Shown: positions 12,129-27,633 of the stretch, one piece after another
How positions within the stretch are numbered: position 1 is the stretch's first letter
How the letters are laid out: each line of letters begins with the position of its first letter
Assembly (NCBI RefSeq): GCF_024868665.1
Contig: NC_079902.1
Coordinates: forward strand, 18,281,450 to 18,345,449
Origin: Triplophysa rosa
Lineage: Eukaryota > Chordata > Actinopteri > Cypriniformes > Nemacheilidae
Length of the DNA stretch: 64,000 bases
Direction: 5' to 3'
Position numbers and translations under genes: made by a program
The notes under the pieces: model-generated
Seen by the model: the letters and a program-made list of their open reading frames with translations, nothing else
What the model was told of the DNA's origin: nothing
The model's database searches: none

Positions 12129-12894
12129 CTGCTTTCTCTGAACTTCCACACTCATACGCACTACACATGCTTCAGCACACATACACAAGTCCTATAACAG
12201 TTCAGAGTTGGAACCATTTTAAGATGGACGTCATGATGATTGCTCAGAGATGGATGTCCTCCTCTGCACTGAAGGCATTCGCTATGTTGGGAGAGACTAT
12301 CAATCTCACAGACTGCATCCAAAAAAACAAACCCGCCAGATGATGCATCTCTGTGCGCAGTTGTCTGTAAGGGTGGTAATTGTTTTATTGGTTCATTAGA
12401 GCATTTATATTAATACTTATTCTCTGGGGATGGACCCTTGAGATATCTTAACTGTAAGGGAAAATAGATGATTTTTAATAGTTTCTTTCTAATGAGATTT
12501 CAGTTGTCATTTATACGTGTCTGTATTTCCATTTTTATGTTCTTGCTGAGCATTGTTATTTTATGTCTTGTACTGGATTACCTTGAAAGTAACTTGCCCA
12601 AGCTTTTGCTTTTTTTTTTTAATAGTTGACAATGACCTGAATGTGAATGAATTGAAGTTTTAGGTTCCAGTTCCACTGCTGAGTTATGTGAACATGCTGA
12701 TGATATGAGAACTATTGTTGCAAATCCTGTGATCATTCATGTATTGCATCAGTTATGTTATGCGTTCAATGCTGTTTATTATCATGGCCAAGTTGTGAAA
12801 ATTTGAAACTTGAAAATTTGTCAACTATTTGCTTGTTCAAGGCATGTTGTCACTATTTATTGCCTCTTGTTTATAACTAGGCTCTATGTAGATT

Positions 12895-12900
12895 AATAAA
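12895..12900 (+). terminator. Poly(A) signal of tmem33
   Basis: AATAAA about 770 bases after the tmem33 stop codon, the first good signal downstream on the plus strand. Confidence 0.55.
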
Positions 12901-12999
12901 ATCTAAGATTAATTTAACTGGTATTTATGATGGTTTAATTGTCAAAAATAATTTTTGTGGCAGTGGTTTTCTGCAACCTTTTTGGTTTGCAGTACACTG

Positions 13000-13550
13000 T
13001 TAGAAAGCACACGTCACTCCTCTCTTCATTAAGTTACATTGGCTCCCTATAGTCGCTCGCATCAAATTTAAAGCTCTGCTCTTGGCCTTCAAGACCACTA
13101 CTGGTTCAGCACCCCCATATCTTCACTCGCTAGTACAGACTAATGTACCCGCCAGATCCCCTACGCTCTGCAAACGAACAACGTCTTGTAGTGCCATCCC
13201 AAAAAGTGAGAAAAACCCCACTCTCGCATACCTTCTCTGGATCTGTTCCACATTTGCGGAATCATCTGCCCAATGCTACAAGATCAACAGATTATGTAGC
13301 CACCTTTAAGAATCAGCTGAAAACACATCTTTTCCATCAACATCTGGCCGATTAGTACTAACTTCTATTTCTTTTCTACTCTTTCTGTCCTTAAAAAACA
13401 AATCCTTACCTTTGTATACTGTGGTAGGCTGTATGAGACCAGTTTTACTGCTCTTGTGCTTTTTGTTGTTCCAATTGCTTCTATTGTTTACCTCATTTGT
13501 AAGTCCCTTTGGATAAAAGGGTCTACTAAATGTAATGTCAATGTAAATAA
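13000..13550 (+). mobile_element. 5'-truncated L2/CR1-like LINE fragment
   Basis: Translation gives the C-terminal end of a non-LTR reverse transcriptase, with several frameshifts: LHWLP-type start, FKALLLAFKTTTGSAPPYL, then FKNQLKTHLFHQHL. It ends in the tail TAAGTCCCTTTGGATAAAAG followed by ATGTAATGTCAATGTAAAT. Such 5' truncation and a short repeated 3' tail are typical of L2-clade insertions. It is dead; no full open frame remains. The clade is inferred from the RT end, not proven. Confidence 0.8.
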
Positions 13551-13837
13551 TTAAACTGTGCCACTGTAATTTCAACATGAAAGCTTTTATGCAGGACCCT
13601 CTTTTAAAAGACATTCATGAATAGTTTTACTTAAGAAACCGTTAGATAAATATTAATAAATATAGTATTAAAGAAAACTTGTTTTCAAACATAATTGAAT
13701 TTTCAATTCAGATGCATTTGTATTGTAGCAGCTTTCAAAATGAATCTGGTTTTATAGCAGCTTTACAAAGACTACTGTCTACTGAAGACTCTAGGAAGAA
13801 ACTAAACACTTCTGGAAAGTATACACATAGAAAAGTA

Positions 13838-13878
13838 ATCTTTAGAAGACTTCTAAAGTCTTCTAAAGTCTTCTAGAC
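13838..13878. repeat. Short tandem/palindromic repeat
   Basis: The unit TCTAAAGTCT recurs in tandem next to AGAAGACTTCT, making a small imperfect hairpin. No function is suggested. Confidence 0.6.
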
Positions 13879-13899
13879 TTCGTTTTTCTACACATTTTT

Positions 13900-14945
13900 T
13901 GGTAAACCGCTTATAACCTTCTCGATGTCCCAGTGTGAAAACCCCTGCTCAAGACTGTATAATTCCTTTTCATGAGTTTGCAAGCGCATTTCATTTCTAT
14001 GGCATGAAAAGTTGGATTCTAGTCCAACTACTCCAGAAAAAAAACCTTAACCCCTTGGTAAAGGGGTCGATGATTCAAATTACATTTGGAAGACATTACA
14101 GTTTTGTTATCAGCTTTATTGCAGTTTTGTTAATGTTTTCTACATTTTAATTTTTAGCCTTTTTTTCCAAGGTTGTAACTTATTATATTGCTATACAAGT
14201 TGTTTCATTTTTTAAATATTTTCAGCTCGTCGTTTTTGTGCGGAGTGTCTATTTACAGAGTACAAATAACCCGCCTTGTTGGCAGAAATTATATGTACTA
14301 GCTCCACCCACCAATATGTGATTGCAATAGAGAAAGTGTAAGAACGACGTCATTTTTAAATGGTGACTCCACTGGCGTAAGGACAAAGGCTTAAAATTCA
14401 TTTTTAGTCATAAAGTTTAGGTTTAGGGTAAGGTTAGGGCTTTAGTATTTCAAAAAGTTGCCATCATTTTAATAATTTACACTTACTTTTAATGTTTAAA
14501 GTGCAACAATACTGAGGTGCAAATAGTAACGTTATCTGCCAGTATTTATAAGTAAACATAATCCAAAGAAAATAGGCCCTACAGCTATTTTGGTTAGTGT
14601 AAACAGAACCTACTATTAAAACTTACACTAAACAGATGTTGCTCTGTAATAGACTTCAAATAATACTTTGATTTCAATTAACAGAACAGTTTGTCAAGTA
14701 AAATACTAATACAAATCAATGATTTCAAGACACTTCCCCAGGCCCGAGTCATCCATTTATGAAATAAAACAATCAATCCCCAGCACTACTACCTACCACT
14801 CGAGCTGGAAAAAAAACTCCAAAAAGCATGTGGCTGAAAATCACTTCTTATATACGAAGCATACCTACATAAAGTTTCACGTCACTCGCTCTAAAAACCA
14901 CACGAAATAAAAACACAAGACAAAGCACTACATTAAAGGCCAGCA
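13900..14945. other. Intergenic stretch between tmem33 and ccna2
   Basis: AT-rich sequence between the two convergent genes. Only unconserved short frames are present, and no known repeat was recognised apart from the LINE fragment just upstream. Confidence 0.5.
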
Positions 14946-14949
14946 GCAC

Positions 14950-14955
14950 TTTATT
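14950..14955 (-). terminator. Poly(A) signal of ccna2
   Basis: TTTATT on the plus strand, i.e. AATAAA on the coding strand, about 320 bases past the ccna2 stop codon. Confidence 0.5.
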
Positions 14956-15269
14956 TAGATGTGAAGGTAAGGTCACCTTAGGTGTAAGAGAATAAAGTGC
15001 ACCACTGGAGTCTCAAAAAATAGAATACAAACATTGAAATATTAAAACAATGCTTGATTACCTAATGTACAAAATTCTGGTTGCATCAAGCATATAAAAG
15101 CCACAATCCTTAAGGACTTATAAAAATGTACATGTCACTAATCTCACCATTTCCCCAAACGAGGCTACGGCTTCAGTTATTGGAGTTGCGGAAATAAGAC
15201 AAAAAAAATTTGTGCACAATTCCCATTAAGTATGGAAGCAGTGAACACAGATATATGTCAATGGGGATG

Positions 15270-17713
15270 TTAGTTCAGCATCAGCTTCTCTGGAGGCTCG
15301 ATGAGAGAGACTTCATGATACCTGGGAAAAAAAGTTTTTTAGACACGTCTAACATTGCAAATCTTGTATCAGCTCTGCTATAGAGCTGGTAGGTTAAAGG
15401 GACTTACTTTGAACTTTTGTACTTTTCTTTGACAGCCTGCTGTGCGTGCTGAGCTGCACCGAGGTAGGTCTGATGTAGGTCCTGAATACAAGGCATAAGA
15501 TCCTCAAATGTGTAGCCAGACATCTCAACAAGTGCCGTTGACTGCAAAAAGCGGATGAACAGAGGTTAAACTCCCATTTAAAACTGTGGGACACAAAGCA
15601 CTTCAGATGAGGGACAGCCTCAAACATTTAAAAGACTCCAGTGTTACATTTCTGTCTGCACATGCTTACCCATGATCCACCTGCAAGCGTGTGGTTGGCC
15701 AGAACGAAGGCTGCAGCAGCAGTTTGAGACGGGAGGTATTTCAGGAAGGGGTCACAATCGATCAAACTCAACTCCCCAAGGAACTGAGAGGAGAGAGATT
15801 CTTTTACATAAACCAATCCACAATTCTGGAAAATGAAAGAATGGGGAAGTTCTCACCATTGATAAGCTTTCTACTTTGCTGCTCACAGGCTGGTGTAAGA
15901 AATACTGGGTGAGAAACTGATTGATCGTTGGCGCAGCGAGATCAAAAGAGAGAACCGTCAACACCAGATGCTCCATCCTTAACACTTGTTTCTTTGTGTA
16001 GGTGTCATCAGTAATGTAAACAAATTCTGCCACCTCTGGAGGGTAGATCTCCTCAAACTTCCTACAGTCACAAAGAGACACGTGAATAAAGATGTTCACA
16101 AACCAGTTCGAGGCTTAAAAACGGCCAGAGGACTTACGAAGCCAAAAGCATGGCCGCTGTGCCCACTAACTGCAGTTTTCCTCTCAGGACAGACATAGAG
16201 GACAGGAAGCGATCGATGTAGTTCACAGCCAGATAGAGGGTCTCATTCTGGAGCTTGTACTCCTCTCCCACTTCCACCAGCCAGTCCACCAGGATGGAAC
16301 GCATGCTGTTTGTGATGTCAGGCTGTTTCCTCATGTAACCTGCTTTTGGCCTTGACTTCAGCTGCAAGCAAGACATGTTTTTAACGATAAACCAGACCCC
16401 TAATGATGAAGTTAATTCTGACTATTTAACAAAAAGCACCACATACTAACCTCCATTTCCCGCAAGTGTGTGTGTATTTCTGCAGCATAATCTGTAACTT
16501 CATTGACACTTTTTGGCCTCTCCTCACCATCGACTACTGACATATCCATAGGAGAATCTGAGAGGATAGAAGAAAATCAGTTTGACTTTGTCGAATACAA
16601 GCTGAAAAGGTAAAAATTGAGTTTGCCCAGTTATCCATAACTCAGGTCGCAAGATGCACAGTTGAATAAAATCAACATTGCCTACCAAAACTGGACTCCA
16701 TAGGCAGCTCAATAGTGGCAAGAGGCTGTCTCAGACGAATCACGGTGGGATTTAGTGTGAGGGGAGAGCAATTCATGGCTGCCCTTTGTCTGGACGGTTT
16801 CTTAGCGCATCCACCATCAGGTTCATCTACATGAATCTGGAAAGTAGGTGGCTTGGTGGAGGGCTTCTCTTCAAAGCTCCTGCCATGTTCTTCTAACTTG
16901 CAGGCAATAATCTGGGGCCCAGAGACCTTATGATAAAACAAAGTTAGCCTTAGATTGCATATGAACCATCTAATAAGTTAATGGTACACACTACATATGT
17001 GATACAGATAACAGGCACCATTTGTAGCACCCTCATAAATTCACCCCCCAAAAAAACATTTTTCTACATCAGTATTACAAGCACATACACTGCACAGTAG
17101 ATTGTGTATTGACACACTGTAATATTAAACTGGTTTATAAAGGTTGGAGGGAGGGAGTTTATAAAATGGCGGTCTGCACATTGGGAGGGAATGAGCTGCG
17201 AGCATTTAACACCGCATTACATTCAACCTGTGGCGCCATAACACTTTTTTTTAGCTATAAAGAAAAAGGGAACAAAACCTCAATTCACATTTTTGTGATT
17301 TAGAACGCCTACAAAGCACAAGTGGATCTACTGTAGCAATCCTTTCAACATGCATAACAATGATCAATATTCATCGTACGAAGTGAACCAAAACGAAATA
17401 AACACGCAGGTTAGCAACATATGCTTTCCCTTGACTTGATTAAAGATAGGTCTGCTTTAAAAGCACACTTCATTGTCATACATGCGATGCATGATCGAAC
17501 CTGTTTAGCGGTGCGCAGAACAGGCGGTCTCCGCTGATTGTGCTCCAAGGCGCCCAGCACAGTCCTGTTGGTCGGTTTGGGGTTGACATTTTCCCGATTT
17601 TCAAACCTGTTCTTGCCAGCACCGCGTAGTCGTGAAAGCATGTTTTCTTGATTTTGAACATCTGCCTCTGAACCATGAAGCGCGCTTCCTTGTGTTTGAC
17701 CGAGAGATGACAT
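15270..17713 (-). CDS. ccna2: Cyclin A2
   Basis: Eight coding exons: 17713-17501, 16926-16686, 16557-16451, 16361-16138, 16061-15857, 15783-15670, 15541-15408 and 15321-15270. All phases close, giving 429 residues. Cyclin A2 activates CDK2 in S phase and CDK1 at G2/M in the nucleus. Seen in the sequence: a destruction-box [10 protein letters not shown] at residues 50-59 for APC/C-driven degradation; a linker [19 protein letters not shown]; the first cyclin box from about 207 ([31 protein letters not shown]); and the second cyclin fold ([19 protein letters not shown] to [14 protein letters not shown]). The substrate-docking hydrophobic patch, MRAIL in mammals, reads MRSIL. The first donor (GTTCGA) is weak. 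bbs7 lies upstream on the same strand. Confidence 0.97.
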
Positions 17714-18092
17714 CCTTCCAACAACAGATCGACAGGTTCGCTCAGCAAGAGCGATCGGTGGTTTAAAAATCACTTTAAAACAAGAAAACCTTTCTGTTAA
17801 CAAATGAAAAACTTTATCCGATCACATAAAAGTGAACAAAACCAAGTAAGAACCAAAATGCTCTAACCAGCGGGAACTGGCAGAGGGGAGCTGTTAAAAT
17901 CCGGAGTAAAACAGTTGCATGCAGCGTCTTACAAAACCGAAATTCAAAAATAAACCATACAAAAATACTGTCCTACAAAAAACGCGCCATGCTGGTGTAA
18001 GAAACCCCTCAAAACGCCTCGACAGCTGCGTATATAAAGCCAAACGGCGCCTTGTTGCTTTGCCTGCTTTTGGTATTGTCGCTATCTCAGTA

Positions 18093-18131
18093 CAGTTCAA
18101 GTAGCCCGCGACTATTGAAACGGACCAATCA
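18093..18131 (-). promoter_or_regulatory. CDE/CHR cell-cycle element and CCAAT box of ccna2
   Basis: Read on the minus strand, 18114-18093 contains CGCGGGCTACTTGAAC. This is the CDE/CHR arrangement described for mammalian CCNA2, with the CHR core TTGAA a few bases after CGCGG. It is the site bound by DREAM and MuvB complexes to silence the gene in G0/G1. A CCAAT box (CCAAT on the plus strand, 18125-18129) lies just upstream, as expected for NF-Y. The position is about 380-400 bases before the start codon. Confidence 0.85.
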
Positions 18132-18771
18132 GAATGAAGCAAACGCAACGTCACTGATTCTACGGGAGCTTGGAGAGCCCAAAAATGTTTTCGTGCATGT
18201 CAAGCGTGTTCATTGGCTCAAAAACATTTTAACGGTTCAAAAAAGTAAATAGTAGATCCAAGATGGCACGTTAATAAACATAATAATGATAACAGAAGAT
18301 TAGGTAAAGCAGGTGCAAGTGATTGTTCAATTAGGGAACTTTGATTCTATGATTTTAAACGAAAAAATGTTAGTGGGAAAGATAACAGACACATTTGTAA
18401 ATGTAAGTGCAAGGTTTAATTGGCCAATTTTTGTTCTTGGCTTGTTCCCCATCCAGATATTTTAAATTAATCTCCACAATAAATGTATGCTAAAAGTTGT
18501 ATATTTATTACATTATAAAGTCTATAAACATGTTAGCAAACCTGAGGCATACACTTTCTCCAAAAAGGTACAAAAATGCCATGACACATTTTACACACAA
18601 AGCACTAGTTTTCATGAAAATTGTAGTTCTGTATAAATGCATCTAAACAATGGACAAGTGTTCTAAAAATATATAAAACATCTGCAGTCACACACAGGTT
18701 CAATAGTCTTTACACTGAATATTTTAATTTAAGGTATGCTAAGATTTTCATTTGCTTATATTACATTCTAT
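18132..18771. other. Spacer between ccna2 promoter and bbs7 3' end
   Basis: Short AT-rich stretch. It contains a possible poly(A) signal of bbs7 at 18772-18777 (TTTATT on plus), about 50 bases past the bbs7 stop, and another at about 18504-18509. Confidence 0.45.
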
Positions 18772-18825
18772 TTTATTGCAAAAACAAAACACCTGATCAA
18801 AAACTGGTTCATTTAATTGTCTTCA

Positions 18826-23969
<5,144 letters not shown>

Positions 23970-24459
23970 TTCGAATGTCGCAAAAAAATTCCCTTAAATT
24001 CCGTTAGAATATTCTCTATCTCTGTTTTCTATTGAGCCTTTGTCCTGTTTATTGATGCGCCCTTGTAGCCTTTTGTTTTCATGCCCCACGTCAATGTATC
24101 GCTTTAACGCGACAGAAATATATATATATATTTCAAGATTTCCTAATCGACATAGGTTCGTCGTCACTGACTGGATTATCTGGGGATTAGTTAGTGGATG
24201 ATTCCCTGCAGATAACCTGGCTAACGTTAGCTGGCTCCCATTCTCGTGTTTACAAGATGATTCACGCCTCGTAAAGATGTTGATATGTAAATAAACCTGT
24301 CGATTGTTCATACACATAAATTCAAAGCGTATTTTTAGATTCGTGAAGTTTTGTAATCTGACCGAAGTAATACAACAGCGCGAATGAGTTTGTATCTTAT
24401 TCTTTAGCTAGCACGCTTCCTCTGCAGCGCCATGTTGTCAAGATCTCAAACCATCGCAG

Positions 24460-24473
24460 GTTACCATGGTAAC
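24460..24473. promoter_or_regulatory. RFX X-box motif upstream of bbs7
   Basis: GTTACCATGGTAAC is a perfect palindromic X-box (GTTRCC, 2-base spacer, GGYAAC). RFX factors bind such motifs to switch on ciliary genes, and BBS genes are known X-box targets. It lies about 490 bases before the bbs7 start codon. Its orientation is symmetrical, so it could also serve the plus-strand gene downstream. Confidence 0.85.
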
Positions 24474-24479
24474 AGACAA

Positions 24480-24960
24480 AATACAAGAAGCACCTAAAAT
24501 ATCATCATAATGTTATCTGATAAATAACAATGATATGGATTACACGAGTAGATCTTTTTCTTGTTATTTTTAGGAGTGCTCTGTTTTCTATTTATTAAAA
24601 TAGCACAATTAAAATATGTTACATTTAAATATGTTATTCTACTTTAATTAGTTCAGTACTACAAAAATAGAAATCGTTTATTATTTCAACTGAGCTAATT
24701 ATATTTTATATTTTCTATAACCTTTAAAACCCATCACACAAACCTTTGTTGTACTATTATATTTTTATTAAGGTTTAGTTTGTTCATAAGGGCGTTTTCC
24801 TTATGGAACCATTGACTACTCACCACAATGTAATTTTGGGTTTTATTATCCTTATGGGAACATTTTGACCCGACACAAGCACACACACGTACAGATGTGT
24901 GGATGAAGGGGTGTGGATGTTTCTCAGCAACAGTAGGCGGGGACACAGCTGCAGAAAGGA
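24480..24960. other. AT-rich gap upstream of the micropeptide gene
   Basis: No gene or repeat recognised. It may hold the promoter and first exon of the SMIM43-like gene, but I could not locate them. Confidence 0.35.
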
Positions 24961-25206
24961 CAAGCATCATTTTCATTTTGCACAACTCCAAGAGACACAG
25001 CATGCTTCTTCAAGGATTATACAAGATTTAATGTAAGAGAGACTAAAGTCAACGACACCTGTCATGGACATATCTTATACAGATGGACTATCTTATACAT
25101 CAAAGTGCCTCATCAGAGGGTTTATTTAAGAACTGCAGTAGTAGGACCGCAACTGATGCCCTCACCAAGGAGGTTCCTGGTGGCATCCACCTCTTTGCCT
25201 CTTGCA

Positions 25207-25353
25207 GTGGGATGGGGGTGGAATCTAAGTGTGTATGTTGGGCTATTCACTGTCCTGCTGGCGCTGATCGGACTTCTTTTGTGGATGCTGCTGAAACAGC
25301 TCAGAAACTCTGTGGGAAATAGTAACCTTCAGCCCCATTTGGGTTCCTGCTGA
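25207..25353 (+). CDS. smim43: Small integral membrane protein resembling SMIM43
   Basis: The frame from 25207 to the stop at 25351-25353 encodes about 48 residues. It has one transmembrane helix (LSVYVGLFTVLLALIGLLLWML) and a tail KQLRNSVGNSNLQP. This follows human SMIM43 codon by codon at the start (human MEWELNL, here xGWGWNL) and in the juxtamembrane motif KQLKNSV. In the genome the first codon is GTG. A strong pyrimidine tract ends in AG at 25206-25207, so an upstream exon ending in A would create ATG GGA TGG. Without splicing, in-frame ATGs at 25156 and 25105 add 17 or 34 unrelated residues. SMIM43 (NEMEP) is reported to be a Nodal-induced peptide acting on glucose transporters. Human SMIM43 lies between ANXA5 and CCNA2/BBS7, matching the neighbours here. 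Confidence 0.72.
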   Translation: MGWGWNLSVYVGLFTVLLALIGLLLWMLLKQLRNSVGNSNLQPHLGSC

Positions 25354-27189
25354 AGATTTGTGTTTTGAGGGAAAGACATATGCTAGAATCTTATTGGAGA
25401 AAGACGCTTTGCAAGATGGACATACTGCTCTGGACCATGAGATATCTGACTAAAATCAAGTGCCAGAAGTGTGCTGAGTGACGGAAGCATGCACTTTCAA
25501 AACTGGGAATTTTTTTTTCAAAACTGCAACATTGCAAAAGAAAAGTAAGACTGAGATGTACTCATCTATGACAGATGCTTCATAATATTCAACAAACATA
25601 ATTACATATTTTTCCCATATCACTATAGTGTTAAATACAAAAATGTTTTACTGACATTAACTCAGTCTAGTTACGTGAATGTTATTTTACAGAGGTCAAT
25701 TTGATGATTGTTTTAAAGCTATTAAATCTATTTATCTATTTATTCTATCTGTAGAAACCCCAAAATATATAAAAATGGTGAAGTTTCTGTAAAAAGTTAC
25801 TCAATGTCTCTGTTGAATAGTTTTTTTGTGAGAAACATCTGCTTGTTTGTCTTTGGCATGAATAAGGCTGAAAGTGAAATTGGTCAAATCAATACCCTGC
25901 ACATTTAGAGTAAAATTAAAAGTATTTTTCATAACACAGCCCTGGATGCTTTGGGATTGTTTATAAACAGGGAGCTGTTACATGCATTCAGTACTCAGCA
26001 ATGATTAATGTTAAAACATAAAATAGCATTGTGAGGTAAACAAACGCTTTTTTTGTCTGATAAAGCTTTCAGTGGTCCTTTGTTCTTTTAAGTGCTGATA
26101 AAGTTGGTGAAAGTAAATTATCCTTAAGCTTTTATACTTAAACTTACGCAAGTGTTTCTGGAGAAATGAAGGAATACTCTGTAAATGAACAAGCAAAATC
26201 AACTTCATACTGCTTTTCATCATTTGCATATGAATAAAATGATGAAAGCCATATACATTTACACATTTGGCAGTTTCTTTTATCCAAAGCAACTTACAGT
26301 AACATTTAGGCTACTAAGCACTGTGATGAATTATGCGTATACCTGTGTGCCACTGCCTAAACTTGTATTTACATATATGTGTGTGTTTGGATGGTTCATT
26401 CATCATAAGATCTCACGCACAGTGTTATTGTAATGATCTCATCAGCAGGCTATTAAAAACATCTTGATTCAGAATCCCAATGAAGTCAACTTGCTTTAAT
26501 TCCCTTGTTCACAAGGCAAGACACGTGTGTCTATGTGTGTGTGTCAAGAGAGAAAATTAAATTCACACCACACTGCATATGCACTTGAGCAATTTAGCCA
26601 AACAAACAGCAGGGTGCTTTTACTTGACAGGGGATATTGACATGTGCACTGTTCACATGAGAAACAGATGCTGTGGAAATCCTGTGGCTCTATGTTTATG
26701 GTATAAAAAACAAAGAGCACTTCAGTCACTGAAGCGTTAAAATTGTTCATTAATATTCCTGGCTCTCTATTTGCTAGGCAGGTTAATAGGTTTATTGAGC
26801 TGCTTTGAGGTAACGTATAAATCTTATGGGCCTACAGGAAATTTACTTCACGAAGCATCTCATTTAAAAGCCACTGACAAATGCATAATTCTTTAAGGCC
26901 CAATAAATCTGAAATATTGCCAGTCACTATCAGAGAAAGCTGTTGCTCAGAGCTCTGGTTATTGCTTCTGTCCAAGTCTGATGTGGACGTAATGAGTCAT
27001 ATTCAAACCAATGATTATGTGTAAAGCTGTTGCCTAAAAAACACACATTTGGACCTCCAGCGTTATGGATTTAACATTTGCGGTCAAAACTGTAAAATGC
27101 AAACTCTCAGAAAATGTATTTATTATCAATATATTGAACCATATCTTTATATTTTCCTAAAACCCTGACTGGGGCAAGTTGTCACAATT

Positions 27190-27190
<1 letters not shown>
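25354..27190. other. Intergenic stretch upstream of anxa5
   Basis: AT-rich, with no conserved frames. A short L2-type tail (TTTTATCCAAAGCAACTTACA) lies at about 26258-26311. Confidence 0.45.
26258..26311 (-). repeat. L2-type LINE 3' tail remnant
   Basis: About 50 bases matching the reverse complement of the tail seen at 13490-13550 (core TTTTATCCAAAGCAACTTACA). Confidence 0.65.
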
Positions 27191-27191
<1 letters not shown>

Positions 27192-27243
<52 letters not shown>

Positions 27244-27270
27244 GCACACACACACACACACACACGCGCA
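27192..27270. repeat. (CA)n microsatellite
   Basis: About 35 CA units with a few CG interruptions near the right end, roughly 130 bases before the probable first exon of anxa5. Confidence 0.97.
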
Positions 27271-27633
27271 TATAAAAAACTGGGCCTGTGTTAGTAAAGA
27301 TCTGTCTCTGCCATTGACAGGTGTTTTGGGGGGCGTGGCCTACAGTCACCTACTTCTTTCAGTCATTGTCGGCACGCGCCACAAGTCAGATTAAACCTAC
27401 AGGTGACAGAATATATTACTGTAACAGGTGCGTTCTCTGCCGTATATAATCTATAGAGTGGAATTATGTATCATTACAGTAATGAATGAATGATAGGAAT
27501 TAAACTGAAATAGGTCTACCTGCATTAGCCTACAGATATATTTCCAATTGACCTATCGGTCTGATAATGGACTAACTTTTTCTGCTTGATTTTTCAGATT
27601 TTAGGCTGTCTACACCTGTACACCTCAGCACTT

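Noticed and set aside
18031..18039. TATATAAAG as a ccna2 TATA box
   Set aside because: It is on the plus strand, opposite to ccna2, whose family promoters are TATA-less.
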